Source: a virus. From it: DNA of 26,066 nt. The notes under the pieces were generated by a model. The model did no database searches, was not told the DNA's origin, and worked only from the letters and a program-made list of their open reading frames with translations. Shown piece by piece: positions 14,811 to 22,131 of the stretch. Position numbers and translations under genes: made by a program. The first letter of the stretch is position 1, and each line of letters starts with the position of its first letter. The stretch spans positions 1-26,066 of IMG/VR virus record IMGVR_UViG_3300046011_001910; one strand, given 5' to 3'.

Positions 14811-15658
14811 TGTTTCATCAACTCCTTAAATTCTAATGTTGTAACTTTATACCATGTATCGTTAATCTTAAACATAATACCTTCAAACATTTCTCCCATT
14901 AAATTGGTTCCGACAACCTGAGATAAAATATATTCAGAAAACAAATCTTTACGTTCTTGTAATACATGTTTGATTGATTCTTTTTGAACCTTATCTATTT
15001 TCTTTCTTGATGTTAAAATTTGTTCAACATTTGGTATGTCCAATACTTTGAACACCCATTCTAATTCTTTCAGAATATTGACATTTTTGAATGAGATGAA
15101 CGGATTAATGAATTTGTAATTATTATTTGATTCCATTAACAAACCATCAATTATTTGTTTTGATTCAGGATGTTCTTCATTATACACTGAATCTAAGACA
15201 GTGTGTGGGAATAATGTAGCAACTTGCCCCAATAATGGACAAGGATATGCGATATGTACAAATTTGATTGTATTCATTCGCATTGGAGTCAATCCATTTT
15301 TGTACATTAGAACTTCCATACAAACTTCTGTATCACAAGGAATACACAAAAATCCATTCAAATATGAATCAGCCAAATCTCTATACATTTCTGCTCGTTT
15401 GATTTGTAAAGGATCTGTAATTCCTTTCAATTCGATATAATCAATGAATTCTTGACCTCTGTAAATTTCACCAGAATTGCTTGTTTTAACATAAAGTTTT
15501 CCTGATAATTCTTTACCAATTCTGAATCCAAATCCATCAATTTTTAACATGACTGGAATATCAGAAAGGATGTCCCCTTTTTGTTTAATTGTTTTTAACA
15601 TATTGATGAATTCAATATCTTTCATCTTATGTACATGTTGAACAGATTTTCTAGTCAT
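14807..15658 (-). CDS. ATP-dependent polynucleotide ligase-like protein
   Basis: A 283-residue covalent nucleotidyltransferase. Motif I is MLKIDGFGFRIG with K39 as the adenylated lysine (K-I-D-G, then R46). EVCMEVLMYKNG (111-122) fits motif III (E115), MFEGIMFKI (257-265) fits motif IV (E259-G260), and WYKVTT (269-274) supplies the motif V lysine K271. It is short and has no OB domain after motif V, which is more like RNA ligases and minimal ligases than T4 DNA ligase gp30. It overlaps both neighbours (4 and 8 nt), a pol-beta-type NTase and an NMNAT-type enzyme, implying one pathway. Which of RNA, DNA nick or tRNA is sealed cannot be told. Confidence 0.8.
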   Translation of the reverse strand: MTRKSVQHVHKMKDIEFINMLKTIKQKGDILSDIPVMLKIDGFGFRIGKELSGKLYVKTSNSGEIYRGQEFIDYIELKGITDPLQIKRAEMYRDLADSYLNGFLCIPCDTEVCMEVLMYKNGLTPMRMNTIKFVHIAYPCPLLGQVATLFPHTVLDSVYNEEHPESKQIIDGLLMESNNNYKFINPFISFKNVNILKELEWVFKVLDIPNVEQILTSRKKIDKVQKESIKHVLQERKDLFSEYILSQVVGTNLMGEMFEGIMFKINDTWYKVTTLEFKELMKQ

Positions 15659-16715
15659 TGTTTAATCCTCTTGAATAATAATCAGATATTATCTTACTAT
15701 AATTTACATCTAAATCAATATCTAATTTTTCGCATATAAACATCAATCCTGTAACTTTTTCATCATAATCTTTAACAGGATTATCTCTTACAATCATCTG
15801 AGAGTTGACACTAAACATCCTACCAACATAATCATCTACAATCGATTTAATATGTTCTGGTAGGAATCGTTGAATCAATCTAATACATCCATTGAATGAT
15901 TTTATTTCATTCTTATACATCAATGATTTTACTCCAAACAATATCTCAAGGATACTATCCAAATCTGTATGGAATATCGATTCATCAGATGTCAGTTCAT
16001 TAAATACAGGAATTCCATTATCAAACAATTCAGTTGGTATGTATCGCCAACGTAATCCTCGTTGAACAGAAAATGCTAATTGACTTTTTTCAACAATTTT
16101 TGGTTTCTTTGTTTTTCCTGTTAACAATACAATTCGTTCTTTTGTCCTTGAAGCGGCAATAGATTGTAACATGTATTTGTGATGGAATCCTTTAATGTCT
16201 TGAATTATATCATCCCATGAACTAGAATGTGAAAATTTACTCCATTCAGTGGGTTCTCCGTTTTCAAATTCAACCAGTTCAAAATCAATCTGAATGTTGA
16301 GATTAAATTGATTGAAATGCCATAATGTGATGTATTGACCAGCAGATGTCTTATATCCAATTAGTTTCCATTTTTCAAAATCAACATATCCAGTCAGACT
16401 ATCAAGCATTCTTCTGATTGAATCTTTCGTGTTAATATCAACCATCAAATCAATATCACCAACTGTATCCTTTTTCAATACAAATTGATATGTTGGTATA
16501 TCATCTACGTTGAATAGATGATATGATGAACCAGAAAGGAATTGTTTGGAATTGAATAATGAATCATTCCAAATTTGTCGTTTATTGAACGTATTATGTA
16601 ATTGATTCAATGTTGATAACAATTCATCAACTTCTTGGACTAGGGTATCTCTGTCAACATGTAATAAATCAATCCTGTCTGCTTTGATACCATCAATTAT
16701 AACATTTCCACCCAT
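15651..16715 (-). CDS. DNA polymerase beta-type nucleotidyltransferase (large)
   Basis: A 354-residue protein with the three carboxylates of the pol-beta NTase fold. LSGSSYHLF (60-68) is the GS motif, VGDIDLMVDI (85-94) supplies D87 and D89, and NIQIDFELVEF (140-150) supplies the third acid, D144. The remaining ~200 residues are helical, with a basic stretch (LLTGKTKKPKIVEK) and no known domain. Members of the fold add nucleotides to RNA, proteins or small molecules. The tight overlap with a ligase gene suggests end modification before sealing, for example of cleaved tRNA or nicked DNA. ATG 16715 directly joins the previous gene. Confidence 0.75.
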   Translation of the reverse strand: MGGNVIIDGIKADRIDLLHVDRDTLVQEVDELLSTLNQLHNTFNKRQIWNDSLFNSKQFLSGSSYHLFNVDDIPTYQFVLKKDTVGDIDLMVDINTKDSIRRMLDSLTGYVDFEKWKLIGYKTSAGQYITLWHFNQFNLNIQIDFELVEFENGEPTEWSKFSHSSSWDDIIQDIKGFHHKYMLQSIAASRTKERIVLLTGKTKKPKIVEKSQLAFSVQRGLRWRYIPTELFDNGIPVFNELTSDESIFHTDLDSILEILFGVKSLMYKNEIKSFNGCIRLIQRFLPEHIKSIVDDYVGRMFSVNSQMIVRDNPVKDYDEKVTGLMFICEKLDIDLDVNYSKIISDYYSRGLNND

Positions 16716-16915
16716 TAGATTTTACCTTTACGTTCTTCAAATGCATATGACTGTATTTTATCCACTAAATCTGGTCTACGTTTTTTATAGAATACATCGG
16801 TACAACGTTCATCAATCGCAGAGTAAATTTGTTTTATCACATTAAAAGGATCTTCTCCTTTACGGATATGATTTTTTAATATGATGTTCAATAACCATTT
16901 TTCTAATCTATTCAT
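16715..16915 (-). CDS. Small basic hypothetical protein
   Basis: A 66-residue, helical, basic protein (MNRLEKWLLNIILKNHIRKG, ending SYAFEERKGKI). It overlaps the neighbour before it by 8 nt and shares one base with the NTase gene after it. No motif recognised. The basic character and coupling to the NTase and ligase genes suggest a nucleic-acid-binding accessory, which is inference only. Confidence 0.6.
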   Translation of the reverse strand: MNRLEKWLLNIILKNHIRKGEDPFNVIKQIYSAIDERCTDVFYKKRRPDLVDKIQSYAFEERKGKI

Positions 16916-17135
16916 TTTTAAATACCTGATGGAAGAAACGTTCGTCGGATAATTTGAAACCTAATTCAACGCAATTCAAATATACATCTATATCAGAATC
17001 AATGATATTGTCATTGGTGTTGACATATTTCATGATTGATTTATACACTGATGTTGAACTTCTGCTACCAGAATAAAATCCAGTTAACATCTGTTTGAAT
17101 TGCTTGGAGTTGATATATTCAGAAATTGATAACAT
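16908..17135 (-). CDS. Small hypothetical protein with MLSISEYINSK start
   Basis: I place the start at ATG 17135 because AAAGGAACTCAA stands directly before it and the previous gene ends 10 nt away; an upstream ATG (17156) has no ribosome site. The 75-residue product begins MLSISEYINSKQFKQM, similar to the MLSFKQYNN start of the 17693-19159 protein and loosely to T4 capsid-targeting peptides. The rest is helical with no known motif. Confidence 0.6.
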   Translation of the reverse strand: MLSISEYINSKQFKQMLTGFYSGSRSSTSVYKSIMKYVNTNDNIIDSDIDVYLNCVELGFKLSDERFFHQVFKNE

Positions 17136-17145
17136 TTGAGTTCCT

Positions 17146-17571
17146 TTAAGATTCATGACGTAAAGAGTTTTTCTTTACTTTACCAGTTGATGTTAATGAG
17201 ACATTCCATAAAATACCAGTATCAGAATTGATATGGAACCAGACATATTTCTGAGTTTGGTCAACAATTTTGATTTCATCTGATTCCAGTAAATCCGCTT
17301 CTTTTTTGATTTGTGTTGTTAAATCAGAAACGGTATTTTCTACATATAAAATTTTAATCAAAGCTGTTTGGATGTGATTGTCATCAAGGTATTCATAAAA
17401 CGTATCAGACAATGTATAATTTTCTAATTTATTGATGTGATGGAAGATTCTCCATGCTTGTTGGACTCTTGATTGGTCAGAAACCAAAGACAATGGTAAT
17501 TTGAACTCTGAGATACCATGCATTTCAATAGCAGTTTTCAACATTGTTTGATGTTCAGATGTCATTTTCAT
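17146..17571 (-). CDS. Hypothetical protein, first gene of the P2 operon
   Basis: A 141-residue protein starting at ATG 17571 behind GGAGGAATTAAAA, one of the strongest ribosome sites in the window. The N-terminal half is helical (HQTMLKTAIEMHGISEF, QSRVQQAWRIFHHINKL); the C-terminal part looks like a small beta sheet (KYVWFHINSDTGILWNVSL). No family recognised. Promoter P2 lies 36-63 nt upstream. It leads an operon with NTase, ligase, NMNAT-type and virion-like genes. Confidence 0.65.
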   Translation of the reverse strand: MKMTSEHQTMLKTAIEMHGISEFKLPLSLVSDQSRVQQAWRIFHHINKLENYTLSDTFYEYLDDNHIQTALIKILYVENTVSDLTTQIKKEADLLESDEIKIVDQTQKYVWFHINSDTGILWNVSLTSTGKVKKNSLRHES

Positions 17572-17606
17572 TTTTAATTCCTCCGATATAATTCAACATG
17601 AAATCT

Positions 17607-17634
17607 ATTATAATGTTTTTTAGATTCATCGAAA
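17607..17634 (-). promoter_or_regulatory. Promoter P2 (TTTCG-N17-TATAAT)
   Basis: On the minus strand CTTTCGA (TTTCG at 17634-17630) is separated by 17 nt from TATAATAGA (TATAAT at 17612-17607). It lies between the 17656-17688 terminator and the start of 17146-17571. Arrangement identical to P1 and P3. Confidence 0.75.
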
Positions 17635-17655
17635 GACTTTTCTTTATCTAAAAAG

Positions 17656-17688
17656 AAACCCGATAGAGATTTTCGCTCTATCGGGTTT
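17656..17688 (-). terminator. Intrinsic terminator after the 17693-19159 gene
   Basis: A 13-bp perfect stem, AAACCCGATAGAG (17656-17668) with CTCTATCGGGTTT (17676-17688), loop 7 nt, then CTTTTTAG on the minus strand. Near-twin of the 4531-4564 terminator with one compensated pair. Confidence 0.9.
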
Positions 17689-17692
17689 GGTG

Positions 17693-19159
17693 TCATGAAA
17701 TTTTGTAGAACACAGAACTAAAATGATTTTGTTTCTTAGAGGATAAACATAACATCTTTAATGTTTCTCTCATGTTAGTTTGTTCTAAACAATATAAGAA
17801 ATGTAATAACACAAGACATCTTTTAATTGTATATTGATTATCAGGTTCTTCAGTTTCCAACGTTTGAATGTCAATGAATACAAATTTATCGTTCTTTACA
17901 TAATCAACAAATCCTGAATACTTTGAATCAATCGAATCCAATGTTTTCAATACATTAGATTCAGGAACTAATTGATAATCAACGTAATCCTTGAATTCAG
18001 GAATAATGAAATCAGTCAATTTGTTAATCAATGCCTTAGAACTGCTACCGTCCCAATTAGATTTGTTGAAATCGGCAGAACCTTGACAATATACATTCAG
18101 GTCGTTACTCTTACCTCTTGGTGCCAATCTGAACATGTATTCGTAATCTTTACCAAATTCTTCCATGATACAATACATATTGATGTAAGATAACATATCA
18201 TTGAATTTGAAAATCTTTAATGGTCTATCATACCATAAATTATCAACATAATTGTAATCAACTTCGACTTTCTCTACCTTAGCAAATTCATTCAATGTTG
18301 ATTCAGAAACTAATCCTGTTGTTGGAGCAATGACTTTCTTCAGGGAGAAACCAATCAATTGTCTTGTGTCAAACAGATGTTTAATGGTATCATTCAGGTC
18401 ATATACATCTGCTCGTCCTGTTTCAATTCTGTATAGAACTTCCGAGAGGGTATCAATGACATTTTGTTTATGATGTTTGTTGATTGCCCATACATCAGAT
18501 GGATTCCAATTATCTTTCGAGTCTGGTAGATATTTGGATTGAGTCATTGTAGTCAGAATTGGTAATTTATTCTTATCGGAATCTCTATAGAATTCATAAG
18601 AATGAATATCAATCACTCTACTGACAGCATTATATGTTTCTTTGAATGATAAGAACCATGTGTCGTCAAATTCAAACCCGATTGTCTTATTGATTTGAGA
18701 TTTGGTAGGATATTCAGGAAATGAGTTTAAAATGTAAGTGATAGCTTCTTCATGTTGATATGAACTTGGTCTATTATTTACAGTTTCATTACCATCTTCA
18801 TCAACCACTCTTTTGAATCCACCTCCAGATTTATAGAATGTAAATGATACTCCACCGGTATGGAATTTAATGGCATTCTTGTCTTCTGAGATATGTTCAA
18901 TACCAATATGCGAGATAGCATCATACATTCGTTTGATGGATTGAAAATCATCTACAATGGAGAAATGGATGTTGTTTGTGATTTTATTATCGATTATCTT
19001 TAGATGCAATTTAGATGCATAAGGTTGTAATGCATTCAACAATGTATTTATATGAGAATTGTTTTGAAATTGTTGACGTATTACTTCGAACGCAGATTTA
19101 CCTAATCTATAATGGGTTGCTTCCTGTATTGTGTTGTTATACTGTTTAAAAGATAGCAT
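17693..19159 (-). CDS. Large unknown phage protein (488 aa), possible capsid-targeted protein
   Basis: An isolated gene between two terminators (17656-17688 and 19218-19249), so it is its own transcription unit. AAGGAATATAA precedes the ATG. The N-terminus MLSFKQYNNTIQEATHY resembles the capsid-targeting peptide of T4 internal head proteins (MKTYxEFIAEA), with I-x-E at residues 11-13 as a possible prohead-protease cut. Recognisable blocks are DNWNPSDVWAINK (about 216-228), LIGFSLKKVI (about 273-282) and FVFIDIQTLE. The combination NP-x-D-x-W followed by I-x-x-S-L-K-K-x resembles large unknown proteins of other marine phages, and such charged motifs could be enzymatic. A DNA-packaged or injected protein is a reasonable guess; no function is established. 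Confidence 0.65.
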   Translation of the reverse strand: MLSFKQYNNTIQEATHYRLGKSAFEVIRQQFQNNSHINTLLNALQPYASKLHLKIIDNKITNNIHFSIVDDFQSIKRMYDAISHIGIEHISEDKNAIKFHTGGVSFTFYKSGGGFKRVVDEDGNETVNNRPSSYQHEEAITYILNSFPEYPTKSQINKTIGFEFDDTWFLSFKETYNAVSRVIDIHSYEFYRDSDKNKLPILTTMTQSKYLPDSKDNWNPSDVWAINKHHKQNVIDTLSEVLYRIETGRADVYDLNDTIKHLFDTRQLIGFSLKKVIAPTTGLVSESTLNEFAKVEKVEVDYNYVDNLWYDRPLKIFKFNDMLSYINMYCIMEEFGKDYEYMFRLAPRGKSNDLNVYCQGSADFNKSNWDGSSSKALINKLTDFIIPEFKDYVDYQLVPESNVLKTLDSIDSKYSGFVDYVKNDKFVFIDIQTLETEEPDNQYTIKRCLVLLHFLYCLEQTNMRETLKMLCLSSKKQNHFSSVFYKIS

Positions 19160-19217
19160 TTATATTCCTTGGAAAAACAATATCATTGATAAAGATTTCC
19201 TATTTGGTTAAATTGAA

Positions 19218-19249
19218 AAAGCGAAAAACCTCGTCAGGAATTTCGCTTT
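19218..19249 (-). terminator. Intrinsic terminator ending the P3 operon
   Basis: AAAGCGAAA (19218-19226) pairs with TTTCGCTTT (19241-19249); the loop region holds an extra CCT/AGG pairing, and the minus strand continues into TTTTTCAATTT. It begins 3 nt after the stop of 19253-19843. Confidence 0.75.
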
Positions 19250-19252
19250 GTA

Positions 19253-19843
19253 TTACATTGTAATTTGTTTATTCCTTAAAATCAATCTGATATGAGATAA
19301 GTCTTTATCATAAGACCATACTCGAGTATCGAATTCCCAATCGTTAGACCCATGATATAATGTAACATCAGTTTCAACGATTTTGTTTTCTTTCAAATCG
19401 ATAATGTCGACGCAAACATCTTCCATTCTGGATAATTTAGTCCATAATTTTCTGGCACCAAAGAATTGTTCCTCGTCGCCTAAGATAATCATATCATTAT
19501 TCTTAACAAAATGTGTATACATTCCAGCAGCGATTCTAGTACCTTGACATTTCGTAACAACCCTTACTCCGTCGACATTATATACGTTGTTGTAATGTAA
19601 AATCGAACCTCTGTAATCTAATTCAATTATACCATACGTTCTAAATTCAGTAATTTGTCTTCTTGTACAAAATTTACCAAGACGATACATTATGTTAGAT
19701 TTTGATTCTAACTTACGAATTTCATATTTCCATCCCTGTACATTTATTTCTTCAGGAATAGGATATTTGTCCTCTATAATTTGAAGAGAAACATTTTGAA
19801 AATCAATATCATCAATCCAGTCACCAACTCTAGCAATCGACAT
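19253..19843 (-). CDS. GNAT-like phage protein (paralogue of 3819-4481), last gene of the modification operon
   Basis: A 196-residue protein; ATG 19843 (MSIARVGDW) has AAGG seven bases upstream, and a TTG two codons earlier is less likely. The segment GTRIAAGMYTHFVKNNDMII, then GDEEQFFGARKLWTKLS and VCVDIIDLKENKIV, aligns block by block with LGLASSIYQALMDDGYVIV, SDNVQYEGGKRLWKKLS and LNVFVYDTIEHDFI of the 3819-4481 protein, so the two are paralogues. Both have the outline of a GNAT fold with a poorly conserved acetyl-CoA loop. This copy lies downstream of the aGPT-PPlase-like and DNA-kinase-like genes; GNAT enzymes are known to decorate hypermodified thymines, so a tailoring role is possible but unproved. 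Confidence 0.55.
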   Translation of the reverse strand: MSIARVGDWIDDIDFQNVSLQIIEDKYPIPEEINVQGWKYEIRKLESKSNIMYRLGKFCTRRQITEFRTYGIIELDYRGSILHYNNVYNVDGVRVVTKCQGTRIAAGMYTHFVKNNDMIILGDEEQFFGARKLWTKLSRMEDVCVDIIDLKENKIVETDVTLYHGSNDWEFDTRVWSYDKDLSHIRLILRNKQITM

Positions 19844-19855
19844 TTCCAACCTTAT

Positions 19856-20014
19856 TTAATTGTTTCTAAGAACTCCGAAAATAATGAATTCATATTTGGT
19901 GATAATTTCCTCATTTGATAAATCAATGTTTGATTCAATTTCTTCCTGTAAAATATTGAACAATCCAAGTAGGATAGAAATTTGAGGATTGTTAAAAATA
20001 GTTGGATTTAACAT
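19856..20014 (-). CDS. Small helical hypothetical protein (52 aa)
   Basis: ATG 20014 lies one base after the stop of the kinase gene, and the stop is 12 nt before the GNAT-like start, so the frame fills the gap exactly. The product begins MLNPTIFNNPQISILLGLFN and is helical with acidic segments (QEEIESNIDLSNEE). The ribosome site is weak; reinitiation after the kinase is likely. Not recognised. Confidence 0.6.
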   Translation of the reverse strand: MLNPTIFNNPQISILLGLFNILQEEIESNIDLSNEEIITKYEFIIFGVLRNN

Positions 20015-20015
20015 A

Positions 20016-20561
20016 TTATTTTTCCGAAAGAATTGAATTGATAAAATCTAAGATTTTAGATTGTTCTTCTTTTGTCTCATTTTTGAATTCTGTGATATAT
20101 TCAGCTAATGAAAAATTGTTTTGGATATTTGAGATTTTCGTTTCTCTACCGTTCAAGAATTGGTCAGATTGATTAGATCCTCTATCCGCATATCGTTGTT
20201 TCAACAAATCTTGTTTACATTTTAAGACAACGATATGAAATTCAATATCAGGTTGTTCTGACATCAATTCATATAGATTCATATTTGTTAATCTATCACC
20301 TTCCATCAAAATGTTTGATTCTGTGACCTTGAACCATTTAACAAATTCTGGTTGAACAGCCAGACTCAACTTATCTGTTCCAGGAAACGTCTCACCTTCA
20401 TCATATTTCCCTAAGATATACAAATCTAAATCTTTAGAGTATTCAGAATCCACTAATTTGGCAGGTTGTGTTCTTTCCCAAGTGGACGATTTCATGAATT
20501 CTCTGAACAGAGTAGATTTACCAGTTCCTGGAACCCCACATACAGCAATAACTTTTCTCAT
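20016..20561 (-). CDS. P-loop kinase, 5-hydroxymethyluracil-DNA kinase-like
   Basis: A 181-residue P-loop protein; ATG 20561 shares a base with the previous stop (TAATG), preferred over an upstream TTG. The Walker A motif is GVPGTGKST (9-17). LYILGKYDEGETFPGTDKLS (52-71) and NILMEGDRL (88-96) give the layout G-x-Y...GTD-x-LS...EGDRL, which I associate with the small phage kinases that pyrophosphorylate 5-hydroxymethyl-dU within DNA. That reaction is the first step of thymidine hypermodification in phages such as ViI and phiW-14. The adjacent gene encodes the predicted next enzyme. If this call is wrong, it is still a small nucleoside or polynucleotide kinase. Confidence 0.7.
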   Translation of the reverse strand: MRKVIAVCGVPGTGKSTLFREFMKSSTWERTQPAKLVDSEYSKDLDLYILGKYDEGETFPGTDKLSLAVQPEFVKWFKVTESNILMEGDRLTNMNLYELMSEQPDIEFHIVVLKCKQDLLKQRYADRGSNQSDQFLNGRETKISNIQNNFSLAEYITEFKNETKEEQSKILDFINSILSEK

Positions 20562-21469
20562 TATATTTTCTCGCAATCTAATTCTGTTATATTCATGTCA
20601 ATCAATTTTAATCTATTACTCAATAGATTATCAACTGAACCTTTCAATTTCTCTGCTATCAGAGAATCATTATTATACTCTAATGCAGCTCTTAATTTAA
20701 GAACTTTATCACCTTTGTTTAATGTCCCTTTAAATGTCTTCCTATAATCGCAAAAGAATGTCTCAATTTCAGTGACGCCAATACATCTATTTGGATTATG
20801 AGGACATTTATATTCTTTGAAGAATTCCAATTCCGATAAGAACAATTCATCTAACAGAGGATCTTGTCTAATCTGTTCCGATGAACGTTTGGAGATAGAC
20901 GATCCTGTTCTAACCAATTCAAATCCCGATAATGAACCCTTTGGTATAGTCTTCTTGAAATCATCCGACCAGACTGGTTTGTAATTCATGTCAAATATAG
21001 ATTCAACCATATCAGCAACTTTGAACGCAAAGTATTCACCAAACGTAGGAATCATCTTAGCGGATTCAAGTGATGTCTTCCAATCAACAGTATGTTCTAA
21101 TACATTATCAATCCATTGTTCAGGAGTTTTAATCCTCATTTTATCTATCTGAGTGTTATAACTTCTTGATTTAACATTTGTTTCTCTTGAAGCTACATCA
21201 ATTCTGTCTTTACCAACTTTTGCTTCCTTGAACAACATTCTCACATAATCATAGTATTCATCGTCTGGTATAGAACATAATTTAATGGAATGTTTTAAAT
21301 CATATACCATTAGATTAGAGAAGATTAACCGTTTCTTCTCAGTGTCCGATAATTCAGAATTTCTAATCATTGTATAGATGGGATCCACTTCACCCAGAGC
21401 AATATGTTGAAATGAAAACTTCCTGAATTCATCTAATAATATATAGACATCATCAAATAGATTATTCAT
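20561..21469 (-). CDS. Amino acid:DNA transferase-like protein (aGPT-PPlase family)
   Basis: About 302 residues from ATG 21469; GTG 21478 gives three more (numbering below from GTG). It matches the alpha-glutamyl/putrescinyl-thymine pyrophosphorylase family, also called amino acid:DNA transferases, which replace the pyrophosphate on 5-PPmdU in DNA with an amino acid or polyamine. Blocks: [11 protein letters not shown] (29-39), [12 protein letters not shown] (54-65), [13 protein letters not shown] (131-143), [18 protein letters not shown] (144-161), and a C-terminal Cys region CPHNPNRC...[15 protein letters not shown] (225-251). I recall this order (DP-x-Y, YD, W, G-x-[WY]-x-AFK-x-[AD], ET-x-x-CD[FY]) as typical. 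It overlaps RNase HI by 8 nt and the kinase by 1 nt, so the pair is co-translated. Confidence 0.7.
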   Translation of the reverse strand: MNNLFDDVYILLDEFRKFSFQHIALGEVDPIYTMIRNSELSDTEKKRLIFSNLMVYDLKHSIKLCSIPDDEYYDYVRMLFKEAKVGKDRIDVASRETNVKSRSYNTQIDKMRIKTPEQWIDNVLEHTVDWKTSLESAKMIPTFGEYFAFKVADMVESIFDMNYKPVWSDDFKKTIPKGSLSGFELVRTGSSISKRSSEQIRQDPLLDELFLSELEFFKEYKCPHNPNRCIGVTEIETFFCDYRKTFKGTLNKGDKVLKLRAALEYNNDSLIAEKLKGSVDNLLSNRLKLIDMNITELDCEKI

Positions 21470-21923
21470 TGGATTCACTAATCATCTGGTAATATCCTTT
21501 ATTTGCCAGAGAATCCGCCTTCTCGTTTCCTGGATGACCAACATGTCCTTTAATCCATACAAATTCAATATCATGTAAATTCATTGCTTCATCTAATCTC
21601 CTCCATAGATCCTCATTTTTAACGGGTTGTTTAGAAGCAGTCTTCCAACCATTTTGTTTCCAACCTTTCATCCAAGATGATGCTCCATCTAATACATATT
21701 TAGAATCACAACATAATTTAACGGGACATGGTCGTTTTAACAATTCTAACGCATTGATAACAGCCATTAATTCCATTCTGTTATTGGTTGTATTACGTTC
21801 TCCACCACAGATTTCCTTCTCAACACCCTTGAATGAAAGGATAGCTCCCCATCCACCATTTGAATTATCTTTACCGTTGGATTTACAAGCTCCATCCGCA
21901 TAGATTATCACTTGTTCAGTCAT
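21462..21923 (-). CDS. rnhA: Ribonuclease HI
   Basis: A 153-residue RNase HI that cuts RNA in RNA-DNA hybrids, probably removing primers made by the gp61-like primase. The catalytic set is complete: D10 (YADGACK), E51 (NNRMELMA), D73 (CCDSKYV) and D137 (NEKADSLAN), with H127 in the flexible loop (IKGHVGH). The basic handle segment, [16 protein letters not shown], is present as in E. coli. ATG 21923 is preferred over GTG 21932. It is a cellular-type RNase HI, unlike T4 Rnh, which belongs to the FEN-1 family. It overlaps both neighbouring genes by 8 nt. Confidence 0.95.
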   Translation of the reverse strand: MTEQVIIYADGACKSNGKDNSNGGWGAILSFKGVEKEICGGERNTTNNRMELMAVINALELLKRPCPVKLCCDSKYVLDGASSWMKGWKQNGWKTASKQPVKNEDLWRRLDEAMNLHDIEFVWIKGHVGHPGNEKADSLANKGYYQMISESNE

Positions 21924-22125
21924 AATTATCACTTAATGTATATAATTCAGAAATTGTATTCGATTCATGATTCCATAGTTCTGTTCTAATGATTTCATGA
22001 ATGGAAATAGGTTCAACATTTTCATCAGAATGAATCATCCAATCAGCATCGTTGATTGCGTCAATAATGTTCTCGTGAAATGATGATTCAATTTTACTAC
22101 CAGTTGCATATTGTAATTCAAACAT
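21916..22125 (-). CDS. Small acidic hypothetical protein
   Basis: A 69-residue acidic protein beginning [20 protein letters not shown] and containing [18 protein letters not shown]; overlaps the RNase HI start by 8 nt. The arrangement (a short strand, a helix with A-I-x-D-A, then acidic residues) loosely resembles the 23740-23976 protein, which has FEHAIDKATEIAKK. No known function. Confidence 0.55.
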   Translation of the reverse strand: MFELQYATGSKIESSFHENIIDAINDADWMIHSDENVEPISIHEIIRTELWNHESNTISELYTLSDNYD

Positions 22126-22131
22126 ATTTTG

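Noticed and set aside
19045-19052. TATAAATA on the minus strand
   Set aside because: It is inside the coding sequence of 17693-19159 and not before any start codon, so it is probably a chance match in AT-rich DNA.
19160-19217. Promoter for the 17693-19159 gene
   Set aside because: A promoter must lie here or earlier, but I find neither TTTCG-N17-TATAAT nor a clean late octamer or sigma70 pair, so none is annotated.
20458-20747. Two plus-strand open frames opposite the kinase and transferase genes
   Set aside because: The minus-strand products have Walker A and aGPT-PPlase-like motifs; the plus-strand frames show no motif and no ribosome site.
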